Source of the DNA: Bacteroidia bacterium
GTDB lineage: Bacteria; Bacteroidota; Bacteroidia; Bacteroidales; CAJPTX01
NCBI GenBank assembly: GCA_905373475.1
Contig: CAJPTC010000003.1
Coordinates: 81,502 to 145,501 of the forward strand
Length of the DNA: 64,000 nt
Direction of reading: 5' to 3'
Both the position numbers and the translations under genes were made by a program. Below the pieces are notes generated by a model. The model saw only the letters and a program-made list of their open reading frames with translations. It was not told where the DNA came from and ran no database searches. How positions within the stretch are numbered: position 1 is the stretch's first letter; every line of letters starts with the position of its first letter. Shown here piece by piece: positions 7,894-16,034 of this stretch.

Positions 7894-9465
7894 GTGAAAG
7901 AGGGTAGATTGGTAAGCTCGCGCGGCGAGCTCTTCGTGAAGGAGGGCGTAGACGAATATTACGTTGCGGATGCGGGCTTTGGCGAGATTGGAGAATATGA
8001 CTGGGGCGCAGCCTTTTCTCAGGATATACACGACGAAGAGGTCGTTCAGGTACAGTTCAAGAATGCACGACGAGCGTTTTACATCAATCGCTCAATGCTA
8101 TCGTTACATCGAGGCGATGTGGTAGCAGTTGCCGCCATGGGGGGGCACGATGTGGGTGTGGTTTGCCTTACGGGCTGGCTTGCACGACGGAACTACCTAA
8201 AACAACAGTGCCAGATAGAGACGGAAAACCGTGTTAACGAGCCCCTCATGGAGCTGTATCGGAAAGCAACTCAACAAGATGTTGAACGCTGGATCGAGGC
8301 TACGGCGCGTGAACTGGAGACGATGCTACGTGCTCGTATCATAGCCCAAGATATGCATCTACAGATGAAGATCTCGGATGTAGAATTTCAAGGTGATGGG
8401 AGTAAGGCGCTTTTCTACTACAGTGCTGAGCAACGAGTAGATTTCCGAGAGCTTGTACGAGTCTTTGCGGGCGAATTCAAGGTGCGCATTGAAATGCGAC
8501 AAATAGGACCGCGGCAAGAGGCAGCGCGCATCGGCGGGATCGGGAGTTGTGGGCGAGAGGTGTGCTGCGGAGCGTGGCTACGGAAATTTGCTTCGGTTAC
8601 TACGAGTACTATTAAGCTACAGGATCTTACGCCCAATCCGCAAAAACAGGCAGGACAATGCGGTAAACTCAAATGCTGCCTCAATTTTGAGGTGGATGTT
8701 TACGAGGAGGCAAAGCGCAAAATGCCGCGCGTCAAAGCGCCACTTCAGTTTGAAGATGGGGTTCTGTACCATGTGAAAAATGACCTTTTCCGGGACTGCA
8801 TGTATTTTTCTACCTCGCCAAAGAGTATCGAACACTTGGTTATGCTAACCTGTGCTCAGGTAGAACAGATACTAGAGCTTAACCACTCTGGGCGGAAAGG
8901 GGAGTCCATCTTGGCATTTAGCGGAGTTGAAGAGCAAGAGGTGGCTACCACACAACTCGGTTATGGGAACGTGATTGAGGAGGAGAGTCTTACGCGCTTT
9001 GACAAGGCAAAGAAGAAATCGGGTAAAAGTAAGAATCGCGCCAAACAACAAAAACAGCGTGATACTGCCCCCGCAGGGGAATCTGCAAAGGAAAATGCAG
9101 TCGCGGAGGCAACACCTACCCAACCACAGCCTCAGCGCAATGAGACACAAGCAGCCTTAAAGGCACAGACTGTACCTCAGAGGAATGAAGAAGGGAGTGC
9201 CTCGGTAGCCTCTCAAGCCCATTCGCAACGCGTACCGAACCAGCAACCAGCGCAAAAGAATAGACATCCGCAGAATCGGAATAATGGAGGGCAACAGCGA
9301 CAACGGCAGCAACAGCCCTCAATGCAAGCTAATAAGCAACGAAACGCTACCAATCCTGCGCAGGTAGCACGATCGCGTAACCCACAAGAGACCAAAACTG
9401 AAGCTTCTGCGGTAGATAGGACACAAAATCATGGAGAGAATGCAAATACGAATCCCGAGGCATAA
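7894..9465 (+). CDS. ricT: PSP1-domain protein RicT (regulatory iron-sulfur complex subunit homologue)
   Basis: 523 residues from a GTG start. The PSP1/RicT domain occupies about residues 1-300. It carries two cysteine groups: SCGREVCC at about 218-225 and QCGKLKCC at about 254-260. In Bacillus, RicT works with RicA and RicF in a [4Fe-4S] complex affecting mRNA processing; partners are not evident here. The LEKAF/NPQKQAGQCG region is strongly conserved. The last ~160 residues are low-complexity, rich in Gln, Asn, Ala, Lys and Arg, probably disordered, and longer than usual. The gene overlaps gldH by 35 bp in another frame; ricT-gldH neighbours are common in Bacteroidetes. Confidence 0.9.
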   Translation: MKEGRLVSSRGELFVKEGVDEYYVADAGFGEIGEYDWGAAFSQDIHDEEVVQVQFKNARRAFYINRSMLSLHRGDVVAVAAMGGHDVGVVCLTGWLARRNYLKQQCQIETENRVNEPLMELYRKATQQDVERWIEATARELETMLRARIIAQDMHLQMKISDVEFQGDGSKALFYYSAEQRVDFRELVRVFAGEFKVRIEMRQIGPRQEAARIGGIGSCGREVCCGAWLRKFASVTTSTIKLQDLTPNPQKQAGQCGKLKCCLNFEVDVYEEAKRKMPRVKAPLQFEDGVLYHVKNDLFRDCMYFSTSPKSIEHLVMLTCAQVEQILELNHSGRKGESILAFSGVEEQEVATTQLGYGNVIEEESLTRFDKAKKKSGKSKNRAKQQKQRDTAPAGESAKENAVAEATPTQPQPQRNETQAALKAQTVPQRNEEGSASVASQAHSQRVPNQQPAQKNRHPQNRNNGGQQRQRQQQPSMQANKQRNATNPAQVARSRNPQETKTEASAVDRTQNHGENANTNPEA

Positions 9466-9949
9466 TTTCTATCTGCTACTCTTCGATCTCTTTTTCTCCT
9501 TACTTTTCGTGTCGTGCAATAGTGGCATAGAGTATTCTGCCGATACGGTTTTGCCCGCCGAAGGGTGGAACAAAGATTCGGTGTTGGTTTACAACTACAC
9601 GAATACCGATACAAGCGCCCGACACGATCTCTATTTCTACATCCGACATACTACCCAGTATCCGCACGCGAATATTTACCTTTTTGTTGAGATCCTTGCG
9701 CCCGCAGGAAATAAGATTACCGACACCGTCAATTTCATGCTTGCATCTCCCCAAGGAGAATGGTACGGACGCGGTTTCACCACCTCAAGACAGCTCCTAC
9801 TTCCCTATCACAGCGACTTCCAATTCCTACAGCTGGGCAACTACACCTTTCGCATTCGCCACGGCATGCGTTACGACCTGTTGGAGGGCGTAGAAGATAT
9901 GGGACTACAAGTATACGAGCATCTTGAGGGCAAGAATGGCAAAAAATAA
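9431..9949 (+). CDS. gldH: Gliding motility / T9SS-associated lipoprotein GldH
   Basis: 172 residues. A hydrophobic signal sequence ends in a lipobox FVSC with the lipidated cysteine at residue 29. The mature domain contains the GldH-type pattern YNYTNTDTSARHDLYFYIRH and the NFMLASPQGEWYGRGFT segment. GldH is needed for gliding in Flavobacteria. In non-gliding Porphyromonas-like bacteria it persists, and its role there is not settled. The start could also be the Met at residue 4. It overlaps ricT upstream and trmB downstream (by 14 bp if trmB starts at 9936), so translation is coupled. Confidence 0.85.
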   Translation: MERMQIRIPRHNFYLLLFDLFFSLLFVSCNSGIEYSADTVLPAEGWNKDSVLVYNYTNTDTSARHDLYFYIRHTTQYPHANIYLFVEILAPAGNKITDTVNFMLASPQGEWYGRGFTTSRQLLLPYHSDFQFLQLGNYTFRIRHGMRYDLLEGVEDMGLQVYEHLEGKNGKK

Positions 9950-10697
9950 ATTGGCGCGCTTTCGCGAGAACCTCACCTTTCCTTACTTACATCAACCTAC
10001 CTTCGATTCTGTTTGGCGCGCTCCCTACCCTTTGCAAGGGCAGTGGGCTGCACAGCAGTTCTCCAATCAAAACCCCATAACCCTAGAATTAGGTTGCGGA
10101 CGCGGTGAATATACCGTAGCCTTGGCACAAGCCGCACCAGAGCAGAACTACATTGGTATGGACATCAAGGGTGCACGGCTCTGGGTGGGAGCACGTGCAG
10201 TGAAAGAGCAGGGGCTTACCAACGTCGCTTTTGTACGTGCCCGCATCGAAACTCTTACCTCTTTTTTTGCTCCGAACGAAATTGCCCATTTGTGGCTTAC
10301 CTTCCCAGATCCGCAACTCAAGGAACGACGAGCCAAAAAACGCCTTACGGGCGAACGATTTCTAGAACTTTATTCGCGAATTCTTGCTCCGTCTGGAGTC
10401 ATACACCTTAAAACCGATAGTCGCGAACTATACGATTTCACACTGAATGAGGTGGCTACAATAGGCGGGCGAGTACTCTATGCCGCCGATAATATTGACA
10501 ACATACTAGAACAATTTCCGTTATTAAGAATTAGTACATACTACGAGCGTTATTTTCGAGAGCGAGGGAAAACAATTTGCTATTTGGAGTTCGGACTACC
10601 CGAGCATTGGAAAGCAATTGGCGAGAGTGAAGTATGGCAGTCGCCCTGTGAGTTTTGGTTGGGCGAAACGCATAAAGATGGTCTAGAGGAGGAATAG
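9936..10697 (+). CDS. trmB: tRNA (guanine-46-N7)-methyltransferase
   Basis: 253 residues from the ATG at 9936. The frame also allows a TTG at 9924, but the ATG begins MAKNKLARF, as in homologues. It methylates N7 of G46 in the tRNA variable loop. The SAM-binding motif LELGCGRGEYT lies near residue 50 and DIKGARLW near 75. The family signature LTFPDPQLKERRAKKRL lies near 120. The gene ends one base before the next ATG. Confidence 0.95.
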   Translation: MAKNKLARFRENLTFPYLHQPTFDSVWRAPYPLQGQWAAQQFSNQNPITLELGCGRGEYTVALAQAAPEQNYIGMDIKGARLWVGARAVKEQGLTNVAFVRARIETLTSFFAPNEIAHLWLTFPDPQLKERRAKKRLTGERFLELYSRILAPSGVIHLKTDSRELYDFTLNEVATIGGRVLYAADNIDNILEQFPLLRISTYYERYFRERGKTICYLEFGLPEHWKAIGESEVWQSPCEFWLGETHKDGLEEE

Positions 10698-11435
10698 ATG
10701 TTGCGAATTCTAATCGTATTGCCCACATACAATGAGCGCGAGAACATTGCGCCGATGCTAGAAGCGTTGTTGGCGCTTCCAGATCAGGTAGATGTGCTTG
10801 TAGTAGATGATAATTCGCCCGACGGCACTTGGCAATACGTAGAGCAATATATGGCTTCGCATCCTGAGGGCAGAGTGCATCTGTTGCATAGAGCGAGAAA
10901 ACAAGGCTTGCGTTCTGCCTACTTGGCAGGATTTCAGTGGGGGTTGGAGCGAAACTACGACTATCTCTGCGAAATAGATTGCGATTTTTCGCACAACCCT
11001 GAAGATGTAACGCGTTTGGTTGCTGCTTGCGAGGAGCAGCATGCAGATCTTGCCATAGGTTCACGCTATGTAAGCGGTGTGAACGTGGTAAACTGGCCTA
11101 TGGGGCGCATTATCATGAGCTATTGTGCATCGGTTTATGTTCGATGCATAAGCGGTATGCCTGTGCGCGATGCTACGGCTGGTTTTGTTTGCTATCGGGG
11201 CACAGCGCTGGCGCGCCTGCTTCGTCACCCGATACGTATGAAAGGCTACGGTTTTCAGATTGAAATGAAGTATGTGGCATACCGTATGGGCCTGAAAATC
11301 GTGGAAGTTCCCATCATATTCACAGACCGAAAGCGAGGAACTTCTAAGATGTCGGGGGGGATTTTTTCAGAAGCACTGTGTGGGGTGATCCGCATGCGGT
11401 TTGGCTTCAAAAAGAGTATAGGGAACGAATCTTAA
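10698..11435 (+). CDS. Polyprenol-phosphate mannosyltransferase (GT2, Dpm1-like)
   Basis: 245 residues of a GT-A fold glycosyltransferase, family 2. The N-terminus IVLPTYNERENI and VVDDNSPDGT form the nucleotide-sugar site, and EIDCDFSHNPED contains the metal-binding acidic residues. VPIIFTDRKRGTSKM is the conserved C-terminal part of bacterial dolichol-phosphate-mannose synthase homologues. There is no C-terminal membrane domain, so it is the short soluble form that transfers a sugar (probably mannose from GDP-mannose) to a polyprenyl phosphate. It starts right after the trmB stop. In Bacteroidales this gene often precedes pyrC, as here. Confidence 0.88.
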   Translation: MLRILIVLPTYNERENIAPMLEALLALPDQVDVLVVDDNSPDGTWQYVEQYMASHPEGRVHLLHRARKQGLRSAYLAGFQWGLERNYDYLCEIDCDFSHNPEDVTRLVAACEEQHADLAIGSRYVSGVNVVNWPMGRIIMSYCASVYVRCISGMPVRDATAGFVCYRGTALARLLRHPIRMKGYGFQIEMKYVAYRMGLKIVEVPIIFTDRKRGTSKMSGGIFSEALCGVIRMRFGFKKSIGNES

Positions 11436-11489
11436 CAAAAGGCTTTTCAAACTTGTTTTTACAGCATTCGGCAAAGAGAGGAGAGTACA

Positions 11490-12884
11490 ATGGCGCAAGG
11501 TTGCAAACATCGTTTACCGTTAGTTATTCGCAATGTACGGATTGTGAATGAGGGCACGATAACGGAGGGAGCGCTCCTAATCGATGCTGCTGGTCGTATA
11601 GCGCAGGTTTCTACTGGAACTCTGAGCCTCGATCCGAAGCGGCGTTATAGCCTCATAGATGGCAAGGGGCAGTATTTGTTGCCAGGCGTTATAGATACAC
11701 ACGTACACTTCCGCGACCCAGGGTTTACACACAAAGGCGATATTGCCAGCGAATCGCGTGCAGCGGTGGCGGGAGGCGTTACGAGCTTCTGCGATATGCC
11801 GAATACAAACCCGCAGACCACTACCATGGAAGCACTCAGGGCGAAACAGGCTTCTGCGGCAGGGAGGGCTCATGCCAACTATGCTTTCTATTTGGGTGCA
11901 ACCTCCGACAATTTGGACGAGATTCGCCACTGCGACGCCAACATAGTCCCTGCAATTAAGCTATTTATGGGGTCTTCTACAGGAGGTATGCAACTTACGT
12001 CCGAAGAACTCGTAGCAGCGGTTTTCCGCGAATCTCCTCTTCTCATAGCTACCCACTGCGAGACGGATAGCATGATAGCAGAACAGTTGGTGGCGGCTCG
12101 TTTAGCCTTTCCGCAAGGAATTCCTTTTTCCGAACATGCTCATATTCGTTCCACAGCATCCTGCGTAAAAAGCATACAATTAGCACAGCGCCTCGCCCAA
12201 ACATACAGTGCACGCTTGCATGTGTTGCACCTGAGTGCAGCTGAGGAGTTGGCGCTTTTTACAGACCCTAAGTTACGAGCCGAGGGAAAAATTACGTGCG
12301 AAACTTGTCCGCACTACCTCTATTTCTCCGACGAAGACTACGACCTACTACAGTGGCAGATAAAATGTAACCCTGCCATAAAAGGTACTGGGGATCGTGC
12401 TGCTCTGATAGAAGCCCTCAAGAATGGCATAATTCGTACTATAGGTACAGACCATGCGCCACACCTCGTTTCTGAGAAATTGAAGGATTACGAACATTCG
12501 CCCTCGGGTATTCCCTCCATTCAGTATAGTCTATTACTGATGCTGAACTTGGCAGAGCGGGAAAAAATTCCTTTCACACAGATTGTGGAACTTATGTCGC
12601 ATGCCCCCGCACGGCTTTTTGGAATTGAAGAGCGTGGCTATATACGGGAGGGCTATTTTGCCGACCTTGTATTTATTGCAGCGTGCGAACCTCGCCCTTT
12701 AAATAGCCGCGGTGCTGAAAGCAAGTGCGAATGGTCGCCATACGACGGAATGCGTACGAACTATTTTGTACGTCGAACTCTCGTAAACGGGAAGGCCGCT
12801 TATTGTTATGTGCATGGCGTGCAAGAACCCGCAGGGCAACCTCTTTCATTTAATGCAAACCGACGAGATGGAAAATTCGTGTAG
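11490..12884 (+). CDS. pyrC: Dihydroorotase
   Basis: 464 residues. It catalyses ring closure of carbamoyl-aspartate to dihydroorotate in pyrimidine synthesis. The zinc motif HVHF is at residues 71-74 within DTHVHFRDPGF, the carboxylated-lysine region IKLFMGSSTGG is near 155, and TDHAPH is at 320-325. Length and motifs place it in the class I, multi-domain-type amidohydrolases. A 54-bp gap separates it from the glycosyltransferase, and its end overlaps the hemerythrin gene. Confidence 0.95.
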   Translation: MAQGCKHRLPLVIRNVRIVNEGTITEGALLIDAAGRIAQVSTGTLSLDPKRRYSLIDGKGQYLLPGVIDTHVHFRDPGFTHKGDIASESRAAVAGGVTSFCDMPNTNPQTTTMEALRAKQASAAGRAHANYAFYLGATSDNLDEIRHCDANIVPAIKLFMGSSTGGMQLTSEELVAAVFRESPLLIATHCETDSMIAEQLVAARLAFPQGIPFSEHAHIRSTASCVKSIQLAQRLAQTYSARLHVLHLSAAEELALFTDPKLRAEGKITCETCPHYLYFSDEDYDLLQWQIKCNPAIKGTGDRAALIEALKNGIIRTIGTDHAPHLVSEKLKDYEHSPSGIPSIQYSLLLMLNLAEREKIPFTQIVELMSHAPARLFGIEERGYIREGYFADLVFIAACEPRPLNSRGAESKCEWSPYDGMRTNYFVRRTLVNGKAAYCYVHGVQEPAGQPLSFNANRRDGKFV

Positions 12885-13566
12885 AGTCCTCACACCAGCA
12901 ACACGTGCCGAAGACATTTTATTGTCTTATCCCGTTACGCTGCTGGTTTTTGAGCGTTTATCGCTCCCTCTCCGCGTCGGAGATAAGACGTTAGCTGAGA
13001 TAGCAGTGGAACGAGGTATACGAGTTCAGCTCCTCACTAACCTCCTCCAACTCTCTTTAGGGCGAACGCTTTCCGAAGTGAATCCCTTCGTTCTAGAAGA
13101 TGTGCCGCATCTGATAGACTTTCTACTAAACGGGCACGAATACTATATTAACGAAGCCAATCCCAATATTGCTGCACTTTTAGCCTCAGTACTACCAGAC
13201 ACCGATACCCCCAATGGAGAGCTGCTCCGCAAATTCTTCGATCGTTATATGCAAGAAGCACGTGAGCATTTCGATTACGAACACGACGTGGTTTTCCCTT
13301 ACGCTCGTTTGCTTTTTACCAAGAGGGATTCGGGCGATTATCGGATGCAAGAATATAAACACAGACATACCGATATACGTGTAAAACTTGAAGATTTGCA
13401 GCACCTTTTACTTCGTTACCTTCCCCCCTTACTTGACGCAAGCTTGGCGCGCCGTCTGCTCTATGCATTAGATATCCTATGTGCTGATTTGCAGATTCAT
13501 ACCTGCATAGAAGACGATGTACTCATCCCTTTAGTTGAAAAAATGGAACGCCGATGGAACTCCTAA
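12868..13566 (+). CDS. Hemerythrin-domain protein (RIC/ScdA-like)
   Basis: 232 residues from the ATG at 12868; Met codons at 12853 and 12808 in the same frame are alternatives. The first ~70 residues (ATRAEDILLSYPVTLLVFERL) look like the short ScdA-type N-terminal domain. The rest is a four-helix hemerythrin-like domain with iron-ligand candidates in NGHEYY, HFDYEHDVVFP, HRHTD and QIHTCIEDDVL. Such proteins bind a di-iron centre and in several bacteria repair iron-sulfur or other iron sites after nitrosative or oxidative damage. It overlaps pyrC by 17 bp and the LuxR-type regulator by 13 bp, suggesting coupled translation with the latter. Confidence 0.85.
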   Translation: MENSCRVLTPATRAEDILLSYPVTLLVFERLSLPLRVGDKTLAEIAVERGIRVQLLTNLLQLSLGRTLSEVNPFVLEDVPHLIDFLLNGHEYYINEANPNIAALLASVLPDTDTPNGELLRKFFDRYMQEAREHFDYEHDVVFPYARLLFTKRDSGDYRMQEYKHRHTDIRVKLEDLQHLLLRYLPPLLDASLARRLLYALDILCADLQIHTCIEDDVLIPLVEKMERRWNS

Positions 13567-14174
13567 CCCACAGAGCCGAGGCGGTGATTTTCACTCCCCA
13601 TCTCTTTGTTTCGCACTTCCTTAGTTTCTTACTCCACACAGATTACCCTGAAATGGTGGTGGTGGAACATGCCTATTGGGAGCGCAACCTTATTGATATG
13701 GACTCCAGCCGCTTAAAACTTGTTGTAATAGACACGGCACAAGCTTATTTTACCCCGCAGATGGTGCAACAAATTCGTAAGACGAAACCGAATGCTGGGG
13801 TAGTTGGGCTCGAAATGCAACCCATGCGGCGCCAGATTCAGGTACAGTTCGATGCACTAATCAACACTTTCATGACGCATAATGATGTGCGTTCTACACT
13901 AATTAGCTTTTTCCAAGCCCGTGAACAACGACCACAACAACCGCAACTATCGCGACGCGAGATTGAAGTACTACAGCTCCTAGTAAAAGGGAAAACCGCT
14001 AAGGAGATTGGCGAAGAACTTTTTATAAGTGTACATACGGTAACGTCGCACCGTAAGAATATTAGTGCTAAACTAGGTATCCGCTCCATCTCGGCAATGG
14101 CAATCTATGCCGCCAATATGAAACTAATAGATCCTGCGGAGGTTCGGGAGTCTCCTGTTCAAGAGGACATTTGA
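13554..14174 (+). CDS. LuxR-type HTH regulator paired with the hemerythrin gene
   Basis: 206 residues. The C-terminal LuxR/FixJ helix-turn-helix (LSRREIEVLQLLVKGKTAKEI...HTVTSHRKNISAKLG) occupies about 140-195. The N-terminal ~120 residues have the length and hydrophobic pattern of a receiver domain (LKLVVIDTA in the beta-3 position), but I cannot confirm an intact phosphorylation pocket, so it may be a degenerate receiver. Pairing with a hemerythrin gene in one transcript recurs in Bacteroidetes. That suggests a regulator responding to oxygen, NO or iron, which is inference. No sensor kinase is nearby. Confidence 0.85.
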   Translation: MELLTHRAEAVIFTPHLFVSHFLSFLLHTDYPEMVVVEHAYWERNLIDMDSSRLKLVVIDTAQAYFTPQMVQQIRKTKPNAGVVGLEMQPMRRQIQVQFDALINTFMTHNDVRSTLISFFQAREQRPQQPQLSRREIEVLQLLVKGKTAKEIGEELFISVHTVTSHRKNISAKLGIRSISAMAIYAANMKLIDPAEVRESPVQEDI

Positions 14175-14177
14175 GTT

Positions 14178-14282
14178 AGGTACGAAGTTCTAGGTAAGTT
14201 AAGTGTTTTATTCAGGTACGAAGGACGAGGATATTTCAGCTCATTGTGTCGTGAGAGAGTGCGTGCAGTCTGGTACGAAAGG
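14178..14282. repeat. Three direct copies of GGTACGAA upstream of guaA
   Basis: GGTACGAA occurs at 14179, 14215 and 14272 on the plus strand, between the LuxR gene and the guaA promoter. The start-to-start spacing is 36 and 57 bp. They could be protein-binding sites or remnants of a duplication. Confidence 0.45.
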
Positions 14283-14313
14283 AGGATGCCACCGCTAAAA
14301 CCTATAATTTAGC

Positions 14314-14321
14314 TACTTTTG
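14314..14321 (+). promoter_or_regulatory. -7 box for guaA
   Basis: TACTTTTG matches the Bacteroidetes -7 motif 27 bp before the guaA ATG at 14349. It rules against the TTG at 14319 as a start, because that codon lies in the box. Confidence 0.5.
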
Positions 14322-14348
14322 CGGAGAGAAAAAGGTGAGGACAGGAAA

Positions 14349-15890
14349 ATGGGGCAACGGGCTGGTGAGCACGAGAAGTTACTAATACTAGACTTCGGCT
14401 CACAATACACCCAGCTAATAGCGCGTCGTGTGCGAGAATTAGGTGTATATTGTGAAGTAAAACCGTTCCACAGTGGTGTGGCCGCGGGCGAGGATTGGAA
14501 AGCGGTAATCCTCTCGGGAAGTCCTTGTTCGGTGCACGATGCGAAAGCACCAAGCGTAGATTTAACCGAAATCCTTGCAAAATACCCCGTGCTCGGCATT
14601 TGTTACGGAGCACAACTCCTCGCTTCATATTACGGAGGGCGTGTAGTTCGATCGCAAAAAAGGGAATACGGGCGCGCCTCTTTACAAAACGTGAACAAAA
14701 GTACACTCCTTGAAGGCATTCGACAAGGAGTAGATGTTTGGATGTCGCACGGCGACAGTATAGAGGTACTCCCCGAAGGGTGGAAAATATTGGCCAGTAC
14801 GCCCGATATACCCGTTGCAGCCTTCCAAGCGCAAGACAAAGTTTACGGGCTACAGTTTCACCCCGAGGTTTCGCATACTACGTGTGGGACAGACATTTTG
14901 CGCAACTTCTTGGTAAAAGTCTGTGGCTTTCATTGCGACTGGACACCTAAAGCTTTTATTGAGCAAACCGTTGCTGAACTACAAGCCAAAATAGGCAAAG
15001 ACAAGGTGGTGTTGGGGCTTTCGGGCGGGGTAGATAGCACCGTAGCAGCTGCATTACTACACCGTGCCATCGGCGATCAGCTTACTTGTATCTTCGTAGA
15101 TAATGGTTTACTCCGTAAGAACGAGTATGTAAGCGTGTTGGAGTCGTATCGGGGGATGGGGTTAAATGTGGTCGGCGTAGATGCTCGCGACCATTTCTAT
15201 GCCGCACTTGCAGGAGTAACTGACCCTGAAGGCAAACGAAAGGCAATAGGTCGTTGCTTTATTGAAGCTTTTGATCGCGCGGCTAGTGCGCTGCATGCTG
15301 TGAAATGGTTAGGGCAGGGTACTATCTATCCAGATGTGATAGAATCGGTCTCGGTAGGGGGACCAAGTGTTACTATCAAGTCGCATCATAATGTAGGGGG
15401 GCTACCAAAGGACTTAAAATTTCAATTGGTAGAGCCATTGCGACTTCTCTTTAAGGACGAGGTACGTAGAGTGGGTGCTGAGCTCGGAATTCCGCCGCTC
15501 ATTTTAGGACGTCACCCATTCCCAGGACCAGGACTCGGAATTCGCATTTTAGGCGAGGTGACCCCCGAACGTGTGGCTCTTTTGCAAGAAGCCGACGACA
15601 TCTACATCAAACATTTGCGGAGCGCAGACTTGTATGACAAAATCTGGCAGGCTGGAGCTATCCTGTTGCCCGTACGTTCCGTAGGTGTTATGGGCGATGA
15701 ACGAACCTACGAAAGCGTAGTTGCTTTACGTGCTGTAACCTCGGTAGATGGTATGACAGCAGATTGGTATCCGTTGCCCTACGACGTGCTAGCGCACATT
15801 TCCAACGAAATAATAAACAACGTTCGTGGCATTAACCGCGTAGTATACGACGTAAGTTCTAAACCACCTGCTACGATAGAGTGGGAGTAG
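14349..15890 (+). CDS. guaA: GMP synthase (glutamine-hydrolysing)
   Basis: 513 residues from the ATG at 14349; the longer frame from TTG 14319 is rejected because it runs through the promoter box. It aminates XMP to GMP. An N-terminal class I amidotransferase carries the nucleophile Cys85 in GICYGAQ and the His/Glu pair in FHPEVSHT. An ATP-pyrophosphatase domain with SGGVDS at 225-230 follows. The C-terminal dimerisation domain ends IEWE, the usual GuaA terminus. Length is typical. Confidence 0.97.
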   Translation: MGQRAGEHEKLLILDFGSQYTQLIARRVRELGVYCEVKPFHSGVAAGEDWKAVILSGSPCSVHDAKAPSVDLTEILAKYPVLGICYGAQLLASYYGGRVVRSQKREYGRASLQNVNKSTLLEGIRQGVDVWMSHGDSIEVLPEGWKILASTPDIPVAAFQAQDKVYGLQFHPEVSHTTCGTDILRNFLVKVCGFHCDWTPKAFIEQTVAELQAKIGKDKVVLGLSGGVDSTVAAALLHRAIGDQLTCIFVDNGLLRKNEYVSVLESYRGMGLNVVGVDARDHFYAALAGVTDPEGKRKAIGRCFIEAFDRAASALHAVKWLGQGTIYPDVIESVSVGGPSVTIKSHHNVGGLPKDLKFQLVEPLRLLFKDEVRRVGAELGIPPLILGRHPFPGPGLGIRILGEVTPERVALLQEADDIYIKHLRSADLYDKIWQAGAILLPVRSVGVMGDERTYESVVALRAVTSVDGMTADWYPLPYDVLAHISNEIINNVRGINRVVYDVSSKPPATIEWE

Positions 15891-15898
15891 CATTTTCG

Positions 15899-15923
15899 AA
15901 CCGCGCACTACATCCTCGCGGTT
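15899..15923 (+). terminator. Hairpin after guaA
   Basis: A 7-bp stem AACCGCG / CGCGGTT with an 11-nt loop starts 8 bp after the guaA stop. No T-run follows, so it may be only a weak terminator or a 3'-end stabilising hairpin. Confidence 0.4.
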
Positions 15924-16034
15924 TGCATTTGCTTGCTACGTTCCCTTAGAGCAGTTTCTTGATGCCTAACGTGCTTATTCCCTTTTGCGCCTTGTTTAAC
16001 ATTTAATCCTCGGAGTTTAATTCCCATTCCATCT

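Noticed and set aside
14319..14348. TTG start for guaA
   Set aside because: The codon sits inside the -7 promoter box; the ATG at 14349 gives the usual GuaA length and N-terminus.
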